Of a stretch of DNA of 64,000 nucleotides, positions 26,417 to 34,434 are shown piece by piece. Numbering within the stretch: the stretch's first letter is position 1; each line of letters begins with the position of its first letter. Source of the DNA: Polaromonas sp. P2-4 (GTDB taxonomy: Bacteria > Pseudomonadota > Gammaproteobacteria > Burkholderiales > Burkholderiaceae_C); contig CP087965.1 of assembly GCA_024703855.1 (NCBI GenBank), positions 4,456,001-4,520,000 on the forward strand, written 5' to 3'. The notes beneath the pieces are model-generated. The model did not search any database and was not told where the DNA came from. It worked only from the letters and a program-made list of their open reading frames with translations. Both the position numbers and the translations under genes were made by a program.

Positions 26417-27055
26417 ATGAAGAAACTCAACAAAGTGGCAATGTTGTTTGCTTCCGCAGCGCTTGTTACCGCCGCTGGTGCGCAAACCGTCGACAACTGG
26501 AAAAACGTCACCGGCGATCTGGTCTGGAAAAACGGTACCAATGAACTGTGCTGGCGCAATATCGGCTGGACGCCTGCTACTGCAGCCCCAGGTTGCGATG
26601 GTGCTATTGTTCCTGTGGTTGTTCCTGCTCCAGTTGCAACGCCAGCTCCAGCGCCGGCCCCTGCTCCTGTGCCAGCTCCAGTTGCTCCTCCTGCCGCAAC
26701 CAAAGTTACTTACGCAGCCGATGCTTTCTTTGACTTCAACAAGTCCGTCATCAAACCAGAAGGCAAAGCCAAGCTGGATGACCTGGTCGGCAAGATCAAG
26801 GACATCAATCTGGAAGTGATCATTGCTGTGGGTCACACTGACTCCGTTGGTAGCGATGCTTACAACCAGAAACTGTCGGTTCGCCGCTCAGAAGCTGTCA
26901 AAGCCTACCTGGTTTCCAAAGGCATTGAGAAAAACCGCGTTTACACCGAAGGCAAAGGCGAGAAACAGCCAGTTGCTGACAACAAGACCGCTGAAGGCCG
27001 CATGAAAAATCGCCGCGTTGAAATCGAAGTGGTTGGTACCCGCGCCAACAAGTAA
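26417..27055 (+). CDS. ompA: OmpA-family outer membrane protein
   Basis: 212 residues, intact. Signal peptide MKKLNKVAMLFASAALVTAA(GAQ). A short N-terminal domain (NWKNVTGDLVWKNGTNELCW) is followed by a Pro/Ala linker (residues ~70-95). The C-terminal OmpA-like peptidoglycan-binding domain has FFDFNKSVIKPEGKAKLDDL, VGHTDSVGSDAYNQKLSVRR and RMKNRRVEIEVVGTR. No eight-stranded barrel is present, so it tethers to peptidoglycan rather than forming a pore. RBS AGAGGAG is upstream and a strong terminator follows. Confidence 0.92.
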   Translation: MKKLNKVAMLFASAALVTAAGAQTVDNWKNVTGDLVWKNGTNELCWRNIGWTPATAAPGCDGAIVPVVVPAPVATPAPAPAPAPVPAPVAPPAATKVTYAADAFFDFNKSVIKPEGKAKLDDLVGKIKDINLEVIIAVGHTDSVGSDAYNQKLSVRRSEAVKAYLVSKGIEKNRVYTEGKGEKQPVADNKTAEGRMKNRRVEIEVVGTRANK

Positions 27056-27070
27056 TCCTCTAGGATCGCT

Positions 27071-27096
27071 AAAAAACCGCTACGGCGCGGTTTTTT
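27071..27096 (+). terminator. Rho-independent terminator after the OmpA-like gene
   Basis: Ten-base stem AAAAAACCGC / GCGGTTTTTT with a 6-base loop followed by further T, 16 bases after the stop codon. Confidence 0.85.
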
Positions 27097-27119
27097 TATG
27101 CCTCAACGATAATCGCCTC

Positions 27120-27827
27120 ATGCCGATCATTAATAACTTCGACCCTGCCGAATTGGCCAAGTTCTCTGACCTGGCCCATCGCTGGTGGGACACCGAAAGC
27201 GAATTTCGCCCTTTGCACCAGATCAACCCGCTTCGACTGGGCTGGATTGAAAATCTGGTGTCTTTAAAAGGTACGCGTGTTCTCGACGTGGGATGCGGGG
27301 GCGGCATCCTGGCTGATTCCATGGCCCGCAAAGGCGCCGACGTGCTCGGAATCGATTTGGCGACCAAAGCCCTGAAAGTGGCGCAACTCCACGCGCTGGA
27401 GGCTCAGACCGAGGGTGTGCAGTACCGCGAAATCAGTGCCGAGGCGCTGGCGGCCGAGCAACCCGGCAGTTTTGACGTGGTCACTTGCATGGAGATGCTG
27501 GAGCATGTGCCCGACCCGTCCTCGGTGGTCAAAGCTTGCGCCGCGCTGGTTAAACCGGGTGGCCATGTATTTTTTTCCACCATTAACCGCAATGCCAAAG
27601 CCTTTCTGTTCGCCATCGTGGGTGCGGAATATGTTCTTAATATGCTGCCCCGTGGTACCCACGAATACGCCAAATTGATCAAACCCAGCGAGCTGGCCAG
27701 CTACTGCAGGGCAGCAGGGCTGACCCTGCAACAGGCCAAGGGCATGGAGTACAACCCGCTGACGCGCCATTACTGGCTCAGCGCCGATACCAGCGTGAAT
27801 TACCTGCTGGCCACACAGAAAACCTGA
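27120..27827 (+). CDS. ubiG: Ubiquinone biosynthesis O-methyltransferase
   Basis: 235-residue SAM methyltransferase for both O-methylations in ubiquinone synthesis. The start is MPIINNFDPAELAKFSDLAH; HRWWDTESEFRPLHQINPLR, VLDVGCGGGILADSMARKGA (SAM motif I) and EHVPDPSSVVKACAALVKPG follow. The ATG at 27120 fits the UbiG N-terminus better than an upstream in-frame start that would overlap ompA and its terminator. Intact. It leads directly to gph, the usual ubiG-gph pair. Confidence 0.93.
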   Translation: MPIINNFDPAELAKFSDLAHRWWDTESEFRPLHQINPLRLGWIENLVSLKGTRVLDVGCGGGILADSMARKGADVLGIDLATKALKVAQLHALEAQTEGVQYREISAEALAAEQPGSFDVVTCMEMLEHVPDPSSVVKACAALVKPGGHVFFSTINRNAKAFLFAIVGAEYVLNMLPRGTHEYAKLIKPSELASYCRAAGLTLQQAKGMEYNPLTRHYWLSADTSVNYLLATQKT

Positions 27828-27851
27828 ACCACCCGGTCATTTACTTCCTAT

Positions 27852-28516
27852 ATGTTCAAAAATATTGATGCCGTGTTGTTCGACCTCGACGGCACGTTGA
27901 TTGACAGTGCTCCTGACTTGGGGGCTGCTGCCGATAAAATGCGCACCGACCGGGGCCTGGAATCGCTTCCTCTGTCGCAGTACCGTCCCATGGCTGGTGC
28001 GGGTGCTCGCGGCATGATCGCTGTGGCTTTCGGCTTGACCCCTGACGATGCCCGTTTTGGTGCGCTGAAAGAAGAGTTTTTCAGCAACTACGAGGCCCGC
28101 ATGACAGAGCTCACCTATGTGTTCGATGGCGTGGCCGAGTTGATTGCCCATATCGGCCAGGCTGGCCTCAAGTGGGGTGTCGTGACAAATAAAGCTGCCC
28201 GCTTCACCGTGCCGCTGACCCAGGCCATGCCGCTATTCGGCACGGCTCAAACCATTATCAGCGGTGACACCACGCCACATGCCAAACCGCACCCCGCCCC
28301 TTTGCTCGAAGCGGCGCGGCAGCTCGATGTGGCGCCCGTGAGGTGTGTGTATGTGGGCGATGACGAGCGCGACATTGTCGCGGGGCGCCTGCCGGCATGC
28401 CGACAGTGGCGGCTGCCTACGGTTATCTGGGCGCGGCTGCCGATACGCAGAGGTGGAAAGCCGATGCAACGATTAATACGCCCTCTGCGCTCTTGAATTT
28501 ACTGAGAATGGCTTAA
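27852..28516 (+). CDS. gph: Phosphoglycolate phosphatase (frame break near the end)
   Basis: ~222-residue HAD hydrolase. The catalytic DxDxT motif lies in AVLFDLDGTLIDSAPDLGAA, GVVTNKAARFTVPLTQAMPL holds the motif II/Lys region, and YVGDDERDIVAGR is motif III. An indel near 28390 breaks the frame; the restored end reads AGMPTVAAAYGYLGAAADTQ and WKADATINTPSALLNLLRMA with stop at 28514-28516. Role: removal of 2-phosphoglycolate. Confidence 0.88.
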
Positions 28517-28527
28517 AATACCTGTTT

Positions 28528-28914
28528 GGGGCTGCATTGGTTTCGACGTGGGTTCGGACGCGGTGTGGTGCATGTCGAGCTTAGTGTGCTCGTAAAACTG
28601 ACTAAAACAAACTAACTGCAAACGACGAACGTTTCGCACTCGCTGCTTAATTGCCAGTGAGCTTTACAACAGCAGGCCGATGGGCTGGGCAAGGGGTTTT
28701 TAACGAAAGTTAGGGGCTCCCGGCTGTAAAGATAATTTTATCGGCTGGCTCCGGGCTGGGTACCTTAACCCGGGGCAAGAAAATAGGGTGCTGGCGTCCT
28801 GTGTAGCGTGCGACTGCGCGACACAGGTGGCGAGACTCAAATCAGACCGCTAAACATGTAGATCTGCTCGAAGAAGGCTTGCGGACGGGGGTTCAAATCC
28901 CCCCAGCTCCACCA
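28528..28914 (+). ncRNA. ssrA: Transfer-messenger RNA (tmRNA)
   Basis: The 5' end GGGGCTGCATTGGTTTCGAC and the 3' T-arm/acceptor ending in GCTCCACCA pair as the tRNA-like domain. The tag reading frame is at 28618-28650 and encodes ANDERFALAA-stop, the Comamonadaceae-type tag. It rescues stalled ribosomes together with SmpB. It is followed by a terminator and then by accessory genes, as at many ssrA loci used for island insertion. Confidence 0.97.
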
Positions 28915-28921
28915 TTTACCC

Positions 28922-28951
28922 AAAGCCCAACCGTTTTCGGTTGGGCTTTTT
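28922..28951 (+). terminator. Rho-independent terminator of ssrA
   Basis: Stem AAAGCCCAACCG / CGGTTGGGCTTT with a TTTT loop and a T tail, 8 bases after the tmRNA 3' end. Confidence 0.9.
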
Positions 28952-29195
28952 CTGCCCGCAACGCCAGTGTTGGCGTGGTTCTGCGCCTTGCGCCGGTGAG
29001 CGCCAGCTCGCCACCAGCCCCGCTCTGGGCGTCACTTCTGCAGAATTTTTTTCCCTGTTCTCTGTTGTGCCCGTGAGTGTTCGCTAGCCCCAAAACCAGC
29101 ATTGGCGCGGCTTACCGGCTTACCGGCTTACCGGTTGTGAATGTGAGTTGGTCGGGCGCAGGCGACCGAGAACAGAGACAGGTTGGTTTATTGTC
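28952..29195. other. Non-coding stretch with tandem octamers downstream of ssrA
   Basis: No convincing gene. It contains three perfect copies of CTTACCGG in tandem (29111-29134) and one arm of a 34-base direct repeat (28961-28994). No integrase or obvious copy of the ssrA 3' end was seen here. Confidence 0.5.
28961..28994 (+). repeat. Imperfect direct repeat, left copy (flanks the regulator/dioxygenase/MFS module)
   Basis: Starts with ACGCCAGTGTTGGCG, identical over 15 bases to 32013-32027, and continues with similarity (about 28 of 34 positions match by eye). The two copies bracket the three-gene module 29226-31986. Confidence 0.45.
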
Positions 29196-29223
29196 TAATA
29201 TTCGTTATTTCGTTAGAATATAA
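29196..29223 (+). promoter_or_regulatory. Candidate operator of the ArsR-type regulator
   Basis: Inverted repeat ATATTC (29198-29203), 12 bases, GAATAT (29216-29221), directly upstream of ATG 29226. An AT-rich dyad over the start is typical of ArsR/SmtB autoregulation. Confidence 0.5.
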
Positions 29224-29225
29224 GA

Positions 29226-29897
29226 ATGAATAAACGATCATTGAAAGACCTGCTGTACGAACAAGTCGCCCGCATCGGCAAGGCCGTCTCCAGCCCGAAG
29301 CGGTTGGAGTTGTTGGAGTTGCTGGCCCAAGGCGAAAAAACCGTCGAGGTGCTGGCCACCGAGTTGTCGGCCGACATCAAGCTCACCAGTGCCCACTTAA
29401 AAGCGTTGAGAGACGCTCGCCTGGTCACCTCCCGGCGCGATGGCAAATACGTGATCTATCGGCTCACAGGGAGTGATGTGGCTGGACTATGGGTGACGTT
29501 GCGACAGGTGGCCGAGGAGCACTTGTTGGAGTTGAGGCTGGCTCTGGATCAGATGGTGGCAGATCCGGCCAAGCTTGCCTCTGTTGGCCGTGAAGAGCTG
29601 CTGGAGCAGGCCAGGCGGGGCGACGTCATCGTCATCGACGTTCGTCCGCATGCGGAGTACGAGGTGGCTCATCTTCCTTTTGCCCGCTCGATGCCTGTTG
29701 CCGAGATCGAAAAGCGGCTCTCGGAGCTGCCGACTGACAAAGAGATCGTCGCGTACTGCCGTGGTCCCTTCTGTCTGCTGTCCGACGAAGCCGTGGCTTT
29801 GCTCGGTGCAAAGGGCTATCGGGTAGGCAAGATCCTTGACGGCGTCAGCGAGTGGCAGGCGGCTGGACTCCCGGTCCAGACCTCTGCCGGGGACTGA
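29226..29897 (+). CDS. ArsR-family regulator fused to a rhodanese domain
   Basis: 223 residues, intact. Residues ~10-100 are an ArsR/SmtB winged helix (IGKAVSSPKRLELLELLAQG, KLTSAHLKALRDARLVTSRR). Residues ~115-220 are a rhodanese domain with VIVIDVRPHAEYEVAHLPFA and the active-site loop YCRGPFCLLSDEAV. The helix-turn-helix part contains no Cys, so the classic BigR/SqrR persulfide-sensing Cys pair is missing; the only two Cys are in the rhodanese loop. Probably a sulfur-responsive repressor of the next two genes. The start has an overlapping operator-like dyad. Confidence 0.88.
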   Translation: MNKRSLKDLLYEQVARIGKAVSSPKRLELLELLAQGEKTVEVLATELSADIKLTSAHLKALRDARLVTSRRDGKYVIYRLTGSDVAGLWVTLRQVAEEHLLELRLALDQMVADPAKLASVGREELLEQARRGDVIVIDVRPHAEYEVAHLPFARSMPVAEIEKRLSELPTDKEIVAYCRGPFCLLSDEAVALLGAKGYRVGKILDGVSEWQAAGLPVQTSAGD

Positions 29898-29931
29898 ATC
29901 AAGCGCCGGCATCTCTGGGGAGTTAGCGACG

Positions 29932-30663
29932 ATGTTTTTCAAGCAACTGGCCACCAAGGAATCGTCCTTGTCCTATTTTTTCGGCTGTGCCGGTCTGGGC
30001 AAGGCCGTCGCCGTGGACGTCGTCGCGGGTGACGAAGACTGGTTCATCGAGGAGGCCCGCAAGGCTCAGGTCGAAATTCGCTACGTGATCGACACGCACG
30101 TTCACGCGGACCACTACTCGGGTGGGCGCGCGTTGGCCCAGCGCGTCGGCGCCCCGTACTGTCTGCACGAGTCCGACCGGGCGTTGGTGAAGTACGACTT
30201 CGAACCCTTGCACGATGGACGGTTGCTGGATGTCGGCAACGTCAAGGTCAAGGTTCTGCACACGCCAGGCCATACCCCGGACAGTGTCTGTCTTCTGGTC
30301 ACCGATGCGCGTCGTGGCGAGGCGCCCTGGTTCGTGATCACCGGCGACACCTTGTTCGTGGGCGCCGTGGGTCGCCCCGACCTGGCGGGTCGAGAAGTGG
30401 AGATGGCTGGCGTGTTGCACGACAGCCTCCATACCCGGCTACTAACGCTGCCCGATGAACTGGAAATCTTCCCGGGCCATCAGGCAGGCAGCGCTTGCGG
30501 TGCAGGTCTGTCCGGCAAGCCTTCGTCGACGCTCGGTTTCGAGAAGCGCTGGAATCCAGCCCTGTCCATGGACAAGAATGCCTTTATCGATCACCTGACG
30601 GCCTCCATCCCTGCGCGACCGGCGGATATGGATCGCATCGTCGCCGCCAACATTGCGGCTTGA
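29932..30663 (+). CDS. MBL-fold persulfide dioxygenase / sulfurtransferase-linked hydrolase (Blh/ETHE1-like)
   Basis: 243 residues, intact. Metal-binding motif THVHADHYSGG (HxHxDH), second-shell VLHTPGHTPDSVCLL, FVITGDTLFVGAVGRPDLAG and the third His in EIFPGHQAGSACGAGLSGKP. This matches ETHE1/Blh enzymes that oxidise glutathione persulfide to sulfite. The ATG 29932 is chosen because MFFKQLATKESSLSYFFGC is the usual N-terminus. It lies 34 bases after the regulator gene; co-occurrence with a rhodanese-fused regulator supports a sulfide/persulfide detoxification role. Confidence 0.88.
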   Translation: MFFKQLATKESSLSYFFGCAGLGKAVAVDVVAGDEDWFIEEARKAQVEIRYVIDTHVHADHYSGGRALAQRVGAPYCLHESDRALVKYDFEPLHDGRLLDVGNVKVKVLHTPGHTPDSVCLLVTDARRGEAPWFVITGDTLFVGAVGRPDLAGREVEMAGVLHDSLHTRLLTLPDELEIFPGHQAGSACGAGLSGKPSSTLGFEKRWNPALSMDKNAFIDHLTASIPARPADMDRIVAANIAA

Positions 30664-30678
30664 GCGGACAGCGGACGC

Positions 30679-31986
30679 ATGAATCTTCAGCACGGCATCC
30701 GCGCCAATCTTGACCAATTCCTGCATCAGCTGCTGCAGGTGCTGCTCGTCGGCCTCACCATCGGGATGATGCGCACAGTGGTGCCGGCATTGGCCGAATC
30801 GGAATTTGGTGTACCGAAGAACTCCTTCGTATTGCTCACTGCGTTCGTGGTGGCGTTCGGTATCGTCAAGGGTGCGATGAACTTCGTCGCGGGGCGGCTG
30901 TCGGAGCGGATGGGCCGAAAGCGGGTGTTGTTGCTCGGGTGGGCGGTAGCGCTGCCCATCCCGCTGATGATCTGGTTCGCACCCAATTGGTATTGGATCG
31001 TTCTGGCCACGGTACTACTCGGCATCAACCAGGGGCTGACCTGGTCGATGACCCAGACCTCCAAGCTCGACATCACGCGACCCGATGAGCGGGGCCTCAC
31101 CATTGGCCTTAACGAGTTTGCGGGTTACCTCGGCGTGGCACTCGCCGGTATCGTTACCGCCTACCTTGCGACCCTGCTGGGCGCACGAGAGGGGCTGCTC
31201 GCGTTTGGTCTCGTCGTCATCGGACTGGCACTATTGCTGACCCAGTTGTGGGTCAAGGACACCTTGCCCTGGGCTAAAGCCGAAGCCGCACGCCACCGCC
31301 AGGGCACGGCCCCGCATCCCATGCCCCGCTATCCGCGCAACGTCTCCCCGCAACCGGGCACTTGGGAGGTTTTTGCACTCATGTCCTGGCGAGACCGACG
31401 CCTGGCGGCCATCAGCCAGGCCGGACTGGTCGAGAAGTTCGTTGACGCTTTGGTGTGGGTCTTTTATCCGGTGTTCCTGTACAGCCAAGGTGTCAGCCTG
31501 CCCAAGGTCGGCTGGATCATCGGTGTCTATGGTTTCGTCTGGGGCGGCTCGCAGCTTTTCACTGGCCGCCTGTCGGACCACATCGGACGCCACCGCCCCA
31601 ACGTGTGGGGGATGTGGATTTGCGGTGCGGGCGTGGCGATGATGATGCTGGGCCATGGCATGGTGTGGTGGTGCGTCTGCGCAGCAACCTCCGGCTTCGG
31701 CATGGCACTGCTCTATCCCAACCTCTCCGCAGCCGTCGCCGACATTTCTCATCCTGATTGGCGTGGTTCGGCCATCGGCATTTACCGCTTCTGGCGTGAC
31801 CTGGGCTATGGCATCGGGGCGCTGGGGCTGGGCCTGGCTGCTCATTTCAGCGGACAGATGGAAACCGCCTTCTGGTTCGTCGCGCTCTCGATGTTTGTGT
31901 CCGGTGCGCTGCTGTGGTGGCTCGGCGAAGAAACCCACCCTGGAATCAACCCCGCCCGACCGGAGCAACCACCTCGGGAGACGTGA
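30679..31986 (+). CDS. Major facilitator superfamily transporter
   Basis: 435 residues with about 12 hydrophobic segments, intact. The A-like motif GRLSERMGRKRVLLLGWAVA sits between helices 2 and 3, with the second-half copy GRLSDHIGRHRPNVWGMW. The nearest pattern is the MFS group found beside persulfide dioxygenase genes, but the substrate is unknown (a sulfur oxyanion or an organic anion is possible). It starts 15 bases after the dioxygenase stop, so it is probably in the same operon. Confidence 0.85.
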   Translation: MNLQHGIRANLDQFLHQLLQVLLVGLTIGMMRTVVPALAESEFGVPKNSFVLLTAFVVAFGIVKGAMNFVAGRLSERMGRKRVLLLGWAVALPIPLMIWFAPNWYWIVLATVLLGINQGLTWSMTQTSKLDITRPDERGLTIGLNEFAGYLGVALAGIVTAYLATLLGAREGLLAFGLVVIGLALLLTQLWVKDTLPWAKAEAARHRQGTAPHPMPRYPRNVSPQPGTWEVFALMSWRDRRLAAISQAGLVEKFVDALVWVFYPVFLYSQGVSLPKVGWIIGVYGFVWGGSQLFTGRLSDHIGRHRPNVWGMWICGAGVAMMMLGHGMVWWCVCAATSGFGMALLYPNLSAAVADISHPDWRGSAIGIYRFWRDLGYGIGALGLGLAAHFSGQMETAFWFVALSMFVSGALLWWLGEETHPGINPARPEQPPRET

Positions 31987-32012
31987 TGAAGTGCACACAT
32001 ATTCTGACCGCC

Positions 32013-32046
32013 ACGCCAGTGTTGGCGCGATTCCGGGCCTTGTGCT
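32013..32046 (+). repeat. Imperfect direct repeat, right copy
   Basis: Right-hand partner of 28961-28994, lying between the MFS gene and the merR stop. It shares ACGCCAGTGTTGGCG exactly and GCCTTG further on. Confidence 0.45.
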
Positions 32047-32451
32047 CAGGTTTCCTGCAACGACGCGATCAGTGGGCACTTCACCGCACCGCGTGCTGAG
32101 CCACATCGGGCCACGAGTTGGCTCAACGCCGTCTCGATGCGCCGCAGATCAGCCAGCTTCTCACGCACGTTATGAAGCTTGTGCTCGGCGAGGTCGCGCC
32201 TCCTCGCAATGCGTGCCGTCCTCCAGTTTCAGCAACTCGCCTACCTCGTCCAGGCTGAAACCCAGTCGCTGTGACGCTTTGATGAAGCGCACGCGGCCCA
32301 GATCCACGTCCGTATAGCGGCGAATGCCGCCGTAGGGGCGCTCCGGCTCGGGCACCAGGCCTTTGCGCTGGTAAAAGCGAATGGTCTCGACGTTGACCTC
32401 CGCCGCATCCGCCAGTACACCGATGGTGAGCTTGTTTGATGTTTTTTCCAT
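32046..32451 (-). CDS. merR: Mercuric resistance regulator MerR (one frame break)
   Basis: ~135 residues. The start MEKTSNKLTIGVLADAAEVN leads into the MerR helix-turn-helix (VETIRFYQRKGLVPEPERPY). Cys in DGTHCEEA and the pair in ARCGSARGAVKCPLIASLQ (spacing C-x8-C) correspond to the three Hg(II)-binding Cys of MerR (82, 117, 126). A one-base loss near 32195 breaks the frame before the C-terminal pair; the stop is TGA at 32046-32048. It is divergent from merT and shares the promoter region. Confidence 0.9.
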
Positions 32452-32456
32452 TCCGC

Positions 32457-32487
32457 TTGACTCCGTACTTAGGTACGGAAATAAGCT
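32457..32487 (+). promoter_or_regulatory. MerR-controlled merT promoter with 19-base spacer
   Basis: -35 TTGACT (32457-32462), 19-base spacer containing the dyad CCGTAC...GTACGG, then -10 TAAGCT (32482-32487). The over-long spacer with the MerR dyad between the boxes is the hallmark of Hg-inducible mer promoters. It lies just upstream of merT ATG 32494. Confidence 0.9.
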
Positions 32488-32493
32488 TACACC

Positions 32494-32874
32494 ATGCAAA
32501 CAGAAATATCGAAGGAAAACAGCGCCTCAGCCCCGCAGCGTGGGCGTGGCGCATTGCTCGTCGGTGGCGTGACGGCCATACTCGCCTCGGCCTGCTGCCT
32601 GGGGCCGTTGGTGTTGATCACGCTGGGTTTCTCCGGGGCATGGATTGGCAACCTGACGCTGCTCGAACCTTATCGCCCCATTTTTATCGGCGTGGCGCTG
32701 GTGGCGCTGTTCTTTGCCTGGCAGCGCATCTGGCGGCCAGCCGTGGCCTGCGCGCCGGGCGAGGTCTGCGCCGTGCCGCAGATCAAGCGTATCTACAAGC
32801 TGCTCTTCGGTGTGGTGTCGGTGCTGGTGCTGATCGCGCTGGCGTTTCCCTACATCGCCCCCTGGTTTTATTAA
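32494..32874 (+). CDS. merT: Mercuric transport protein MerT
   Basis: 126-residue inner-membrane Hg(II) importer, intact. Three membrane segments are visible. The first contains the vicinal Cys pair LASACCLGPLVLITLGFSG. The cytoplasmic loop holds a second pair in ACAPGEVCAVPQIKR. The C-terminus is SVLVLIALAFPYIAPWFY. It is the first gene downstream of the mer promoter. Confidence 0.93.
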   Translation: MQTEISKENSASAPQRGRGALLVGGVTAILASACCLGPLVLITLGFSGAWIGNLTLLEPYRPIFIGVALVALFFAWQRIWRPAVACAPGEVCAVPQIKRIYKLLFGVVSVLVLIALAFPYIAPWFY

Positions 32875-32880
32875 AAGGAA

Positions 32881-33171
32881 TTGGCCATGAAGAAGTTGTT
32901 TGCTGCGCTTGCCTGGACTGTTTTGACCGCCCCGGTCTGGGCTGCCTCCAAGACCGTCACCTTGTCTGTGCCTACGATGGATTGTCCGGTGTGCCCGATC
33001 ACGGTGAAGAAAGCGCTCACCAAGGTGCCGGGGGTGAGTCAGACCGAAGTCAACTTCGACCAGCGTCTGGTCACCGTCACATTCGACGATTCCAGGACCA
33101 GTATCGAGGCCCTGACCCGCGCCACCAAGGATGCAGGCTATCCGTCGAAGATGACCGGGAACACGAAATGA
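32881..33171 (+). CDS. merP: Periplasmic mercury-binding protein MerP
   Basis: 96 residues, intact. Signal peptide MKKLFAALAWTVLTAPVWA, then an HMA domain with the metal motif PTMDCPVCPITVKKALTKV (CxxC) and the typical C-terminal ATKDAGYPSKM. It hands Hg(II) to MerT. It follows merT by 6 bases and its stop overlaps the next gene (ATGA). Confidence 0.94.
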   Translation: MAMKKLFAALAWTVLTAPVWAASKTVTLSVPTMDCPVCPITVKKALTKVPGVSQTEVNFDQRLVTVTFDDSRTSIEALTRATKDAGYPSKMTGNTK

Positions 33172-33389
33172 GTGCAATTGTCCTGGAGTCGACGCTGGCC
33201 TGCCCGGAATGCGGGCATGTCAAGACGGAGACGATGCCGACCGACGCCTGCCAGTGGTTTTACGAGTGCGAGCAGTGCCACGCGGTGCTGAAACCGAAAT
33301 CCGGCGACTGCTGCGTTTACTGTTCCTACGGCTCCGTGCCGTGCCCGCCGATGCAGGAACACGGCAAGCGGGGCGCTTGCTGCGGTTAA
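33168..33389 (+). CDS. GDCCVxC-domain small Cys-rich protein
   Basis: 73 residues with nine Cys. An N-terminal zinc-ribbon-like pair (LACPECGHVKTETM and WFYECEQCHAVLKP) is followed by the signature GDCCVYCSYGSVPCPP and a terminal ACCG. In some relatives one signature Cys is selenocysteine. It commonly sits next to merTP, and its start overlaps the merP stop, so it probably acts in thiol-based mercury handling; the exact role is unknown. It is the last gene of this mer operon: no merA follows. Confidence 0.85.
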   Translation: MSAIVLESTLACPECGHVKTETMPTDACQWFYECEQCHAVLKPKSGDCCVYCSYGSVPCPPMQEHGKRGACCG

Positions 33390-33391
33390 TC

Positions 33392-33574
33392 TCAGGGCGA
33401 TCCGAGCTGTTCCCGCTGCTCGCCCCAGTCCGCAGGGATGCCGCGGCGGATCAGCTGCTCCAGCGCCAGTCCGGTTTCCTCGCCCGCCATGCAAGCCTCG
33501 ACGATTTCGGTAAACCCTAGTGCAACTCGCTCTTGCGACTGTCCAGCGGTATGAGGAATGAGTTTTCCTGCCAC
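33392..33574 (-). CDS. Small ORF of unknown function, possibly a frame-shifted end of the DUF2726-like gene
   Basis: A 60-codon reading (GTG start) with plausible protein character: GFTEIVEACMAGEETGLALE and QLIRRGIPADWGEQREQL. It overlaps the 3' end of the DUF2726-like gene in another frame, so it could be the true C-terminus of that gene after an indel. I do not recognise it. Confidence 0.25.
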   Translation of the reverse strand: MAGKLIPHTAGQSQERVALGFTEIVEACMAGEETGLALEQLIRRGIPADWGEQREQLGSP

Positions 33575-34264
33575 AGGACGGGGAAAAGGCTGCCTGAATC
33601 GTGGTTCAGGGAGTCATGGTTATCGTCACCGTTTGGCGTCAGTGGTGCATGGCCGCTGTCGTGGGTTTTGCGCTGACGCTTCAGCGATTCACGCAGGCTC
33701 GTGCTTGCCGACGAAATGATGGCCGCCTGGTCGCGCTGACGCTCGCAGTCATGTGGCATTGATGCCATATCACCCAAGAATTCGGTGCGGATGTCCTGCA
33801 CACTTGGTAGATGGGTCGAGTCCACCGCGATGTAGGCGATGCCGCACTGGTTAAGCAGCGTTTCCTTGAGGATGCGGTTCTTTTGGCAAGACGTAACTGG
33901 CCTGATACGTCCACACAACCGATCACCTGGCCGTCGGCGGTGACCACGGTGAAAGTGCAGTACAAAGCGCTGAGCAGTTCATACCAGTGCTGGCCGTGCT
34001 TCTTGGTGATCGGAAGCGTGAAACGCGTCACTGGCATCTTGATCATCACGGAATGCTCTGAGAAGGCGGGGGCGAGCCAGCCCCAGACCTTGCGCTCTTC
34101 ACTGTTGGCGACCAGGCGCTGGCTCAGTGGCCAGTGCCTGGGGATGCGGCGGCGCGCGCAATCCGCCGCAGCCACCAGGCATGAATCAGGGCGCCTACGC
34201 TTGCGCCCATCAGTAGACTGATTCCTGCCAGTGCCAGCCAAGTTCCGTTTGAATAGGTGCTCAT
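33517..34264 (-). CDS. DUF2726-like membrane-anchored protein (two frame breaks)
   Basis: Joined from three frames. The start MSTYSNGTWLALAGISLLMG is a membrane segment. TLPITKKHGQHWYELLSALY, CTFTVVTADGQVIGCVDVSG and LKETLLNQCGIAYIAVDSTH resemble the DUF2726 nuclease-like fold (a ValVDG-like strand, then a late helix ending in a strand). A hydrophilic tail follows (HDSGHAPLTPNGDDNHDS). Breaks lie near 34140 and 33890. An upstream in-frame extension to 34426 is possible. It is isolated between the mer operon and rsuA. Domain assignment is tentative. Confidence 0.5.
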
Positions 34265-34434
34265 TTCCGCCCACCTTTCTAGTTGCAACCAAGCGTAACG
34301 AAAAATAATAAAAATGTCTGTGAAAAATTCCCAGAAAACCTGCAATATCAGCACGCCGCGAAACCGCTGCTTCAAGCTTGCTATGGGTTGCCATGCGGAC
34401 TCAGGCTCCTCTGGAGTCGGTGACAATCAGGGCG

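Noticed and set aside
29111..29134. Three tandem CTTACCGG units as a possible CRISPR or iteron array
   Set aside because: Only three 8-base units with no spacers, and no cas or replication gene nearby.
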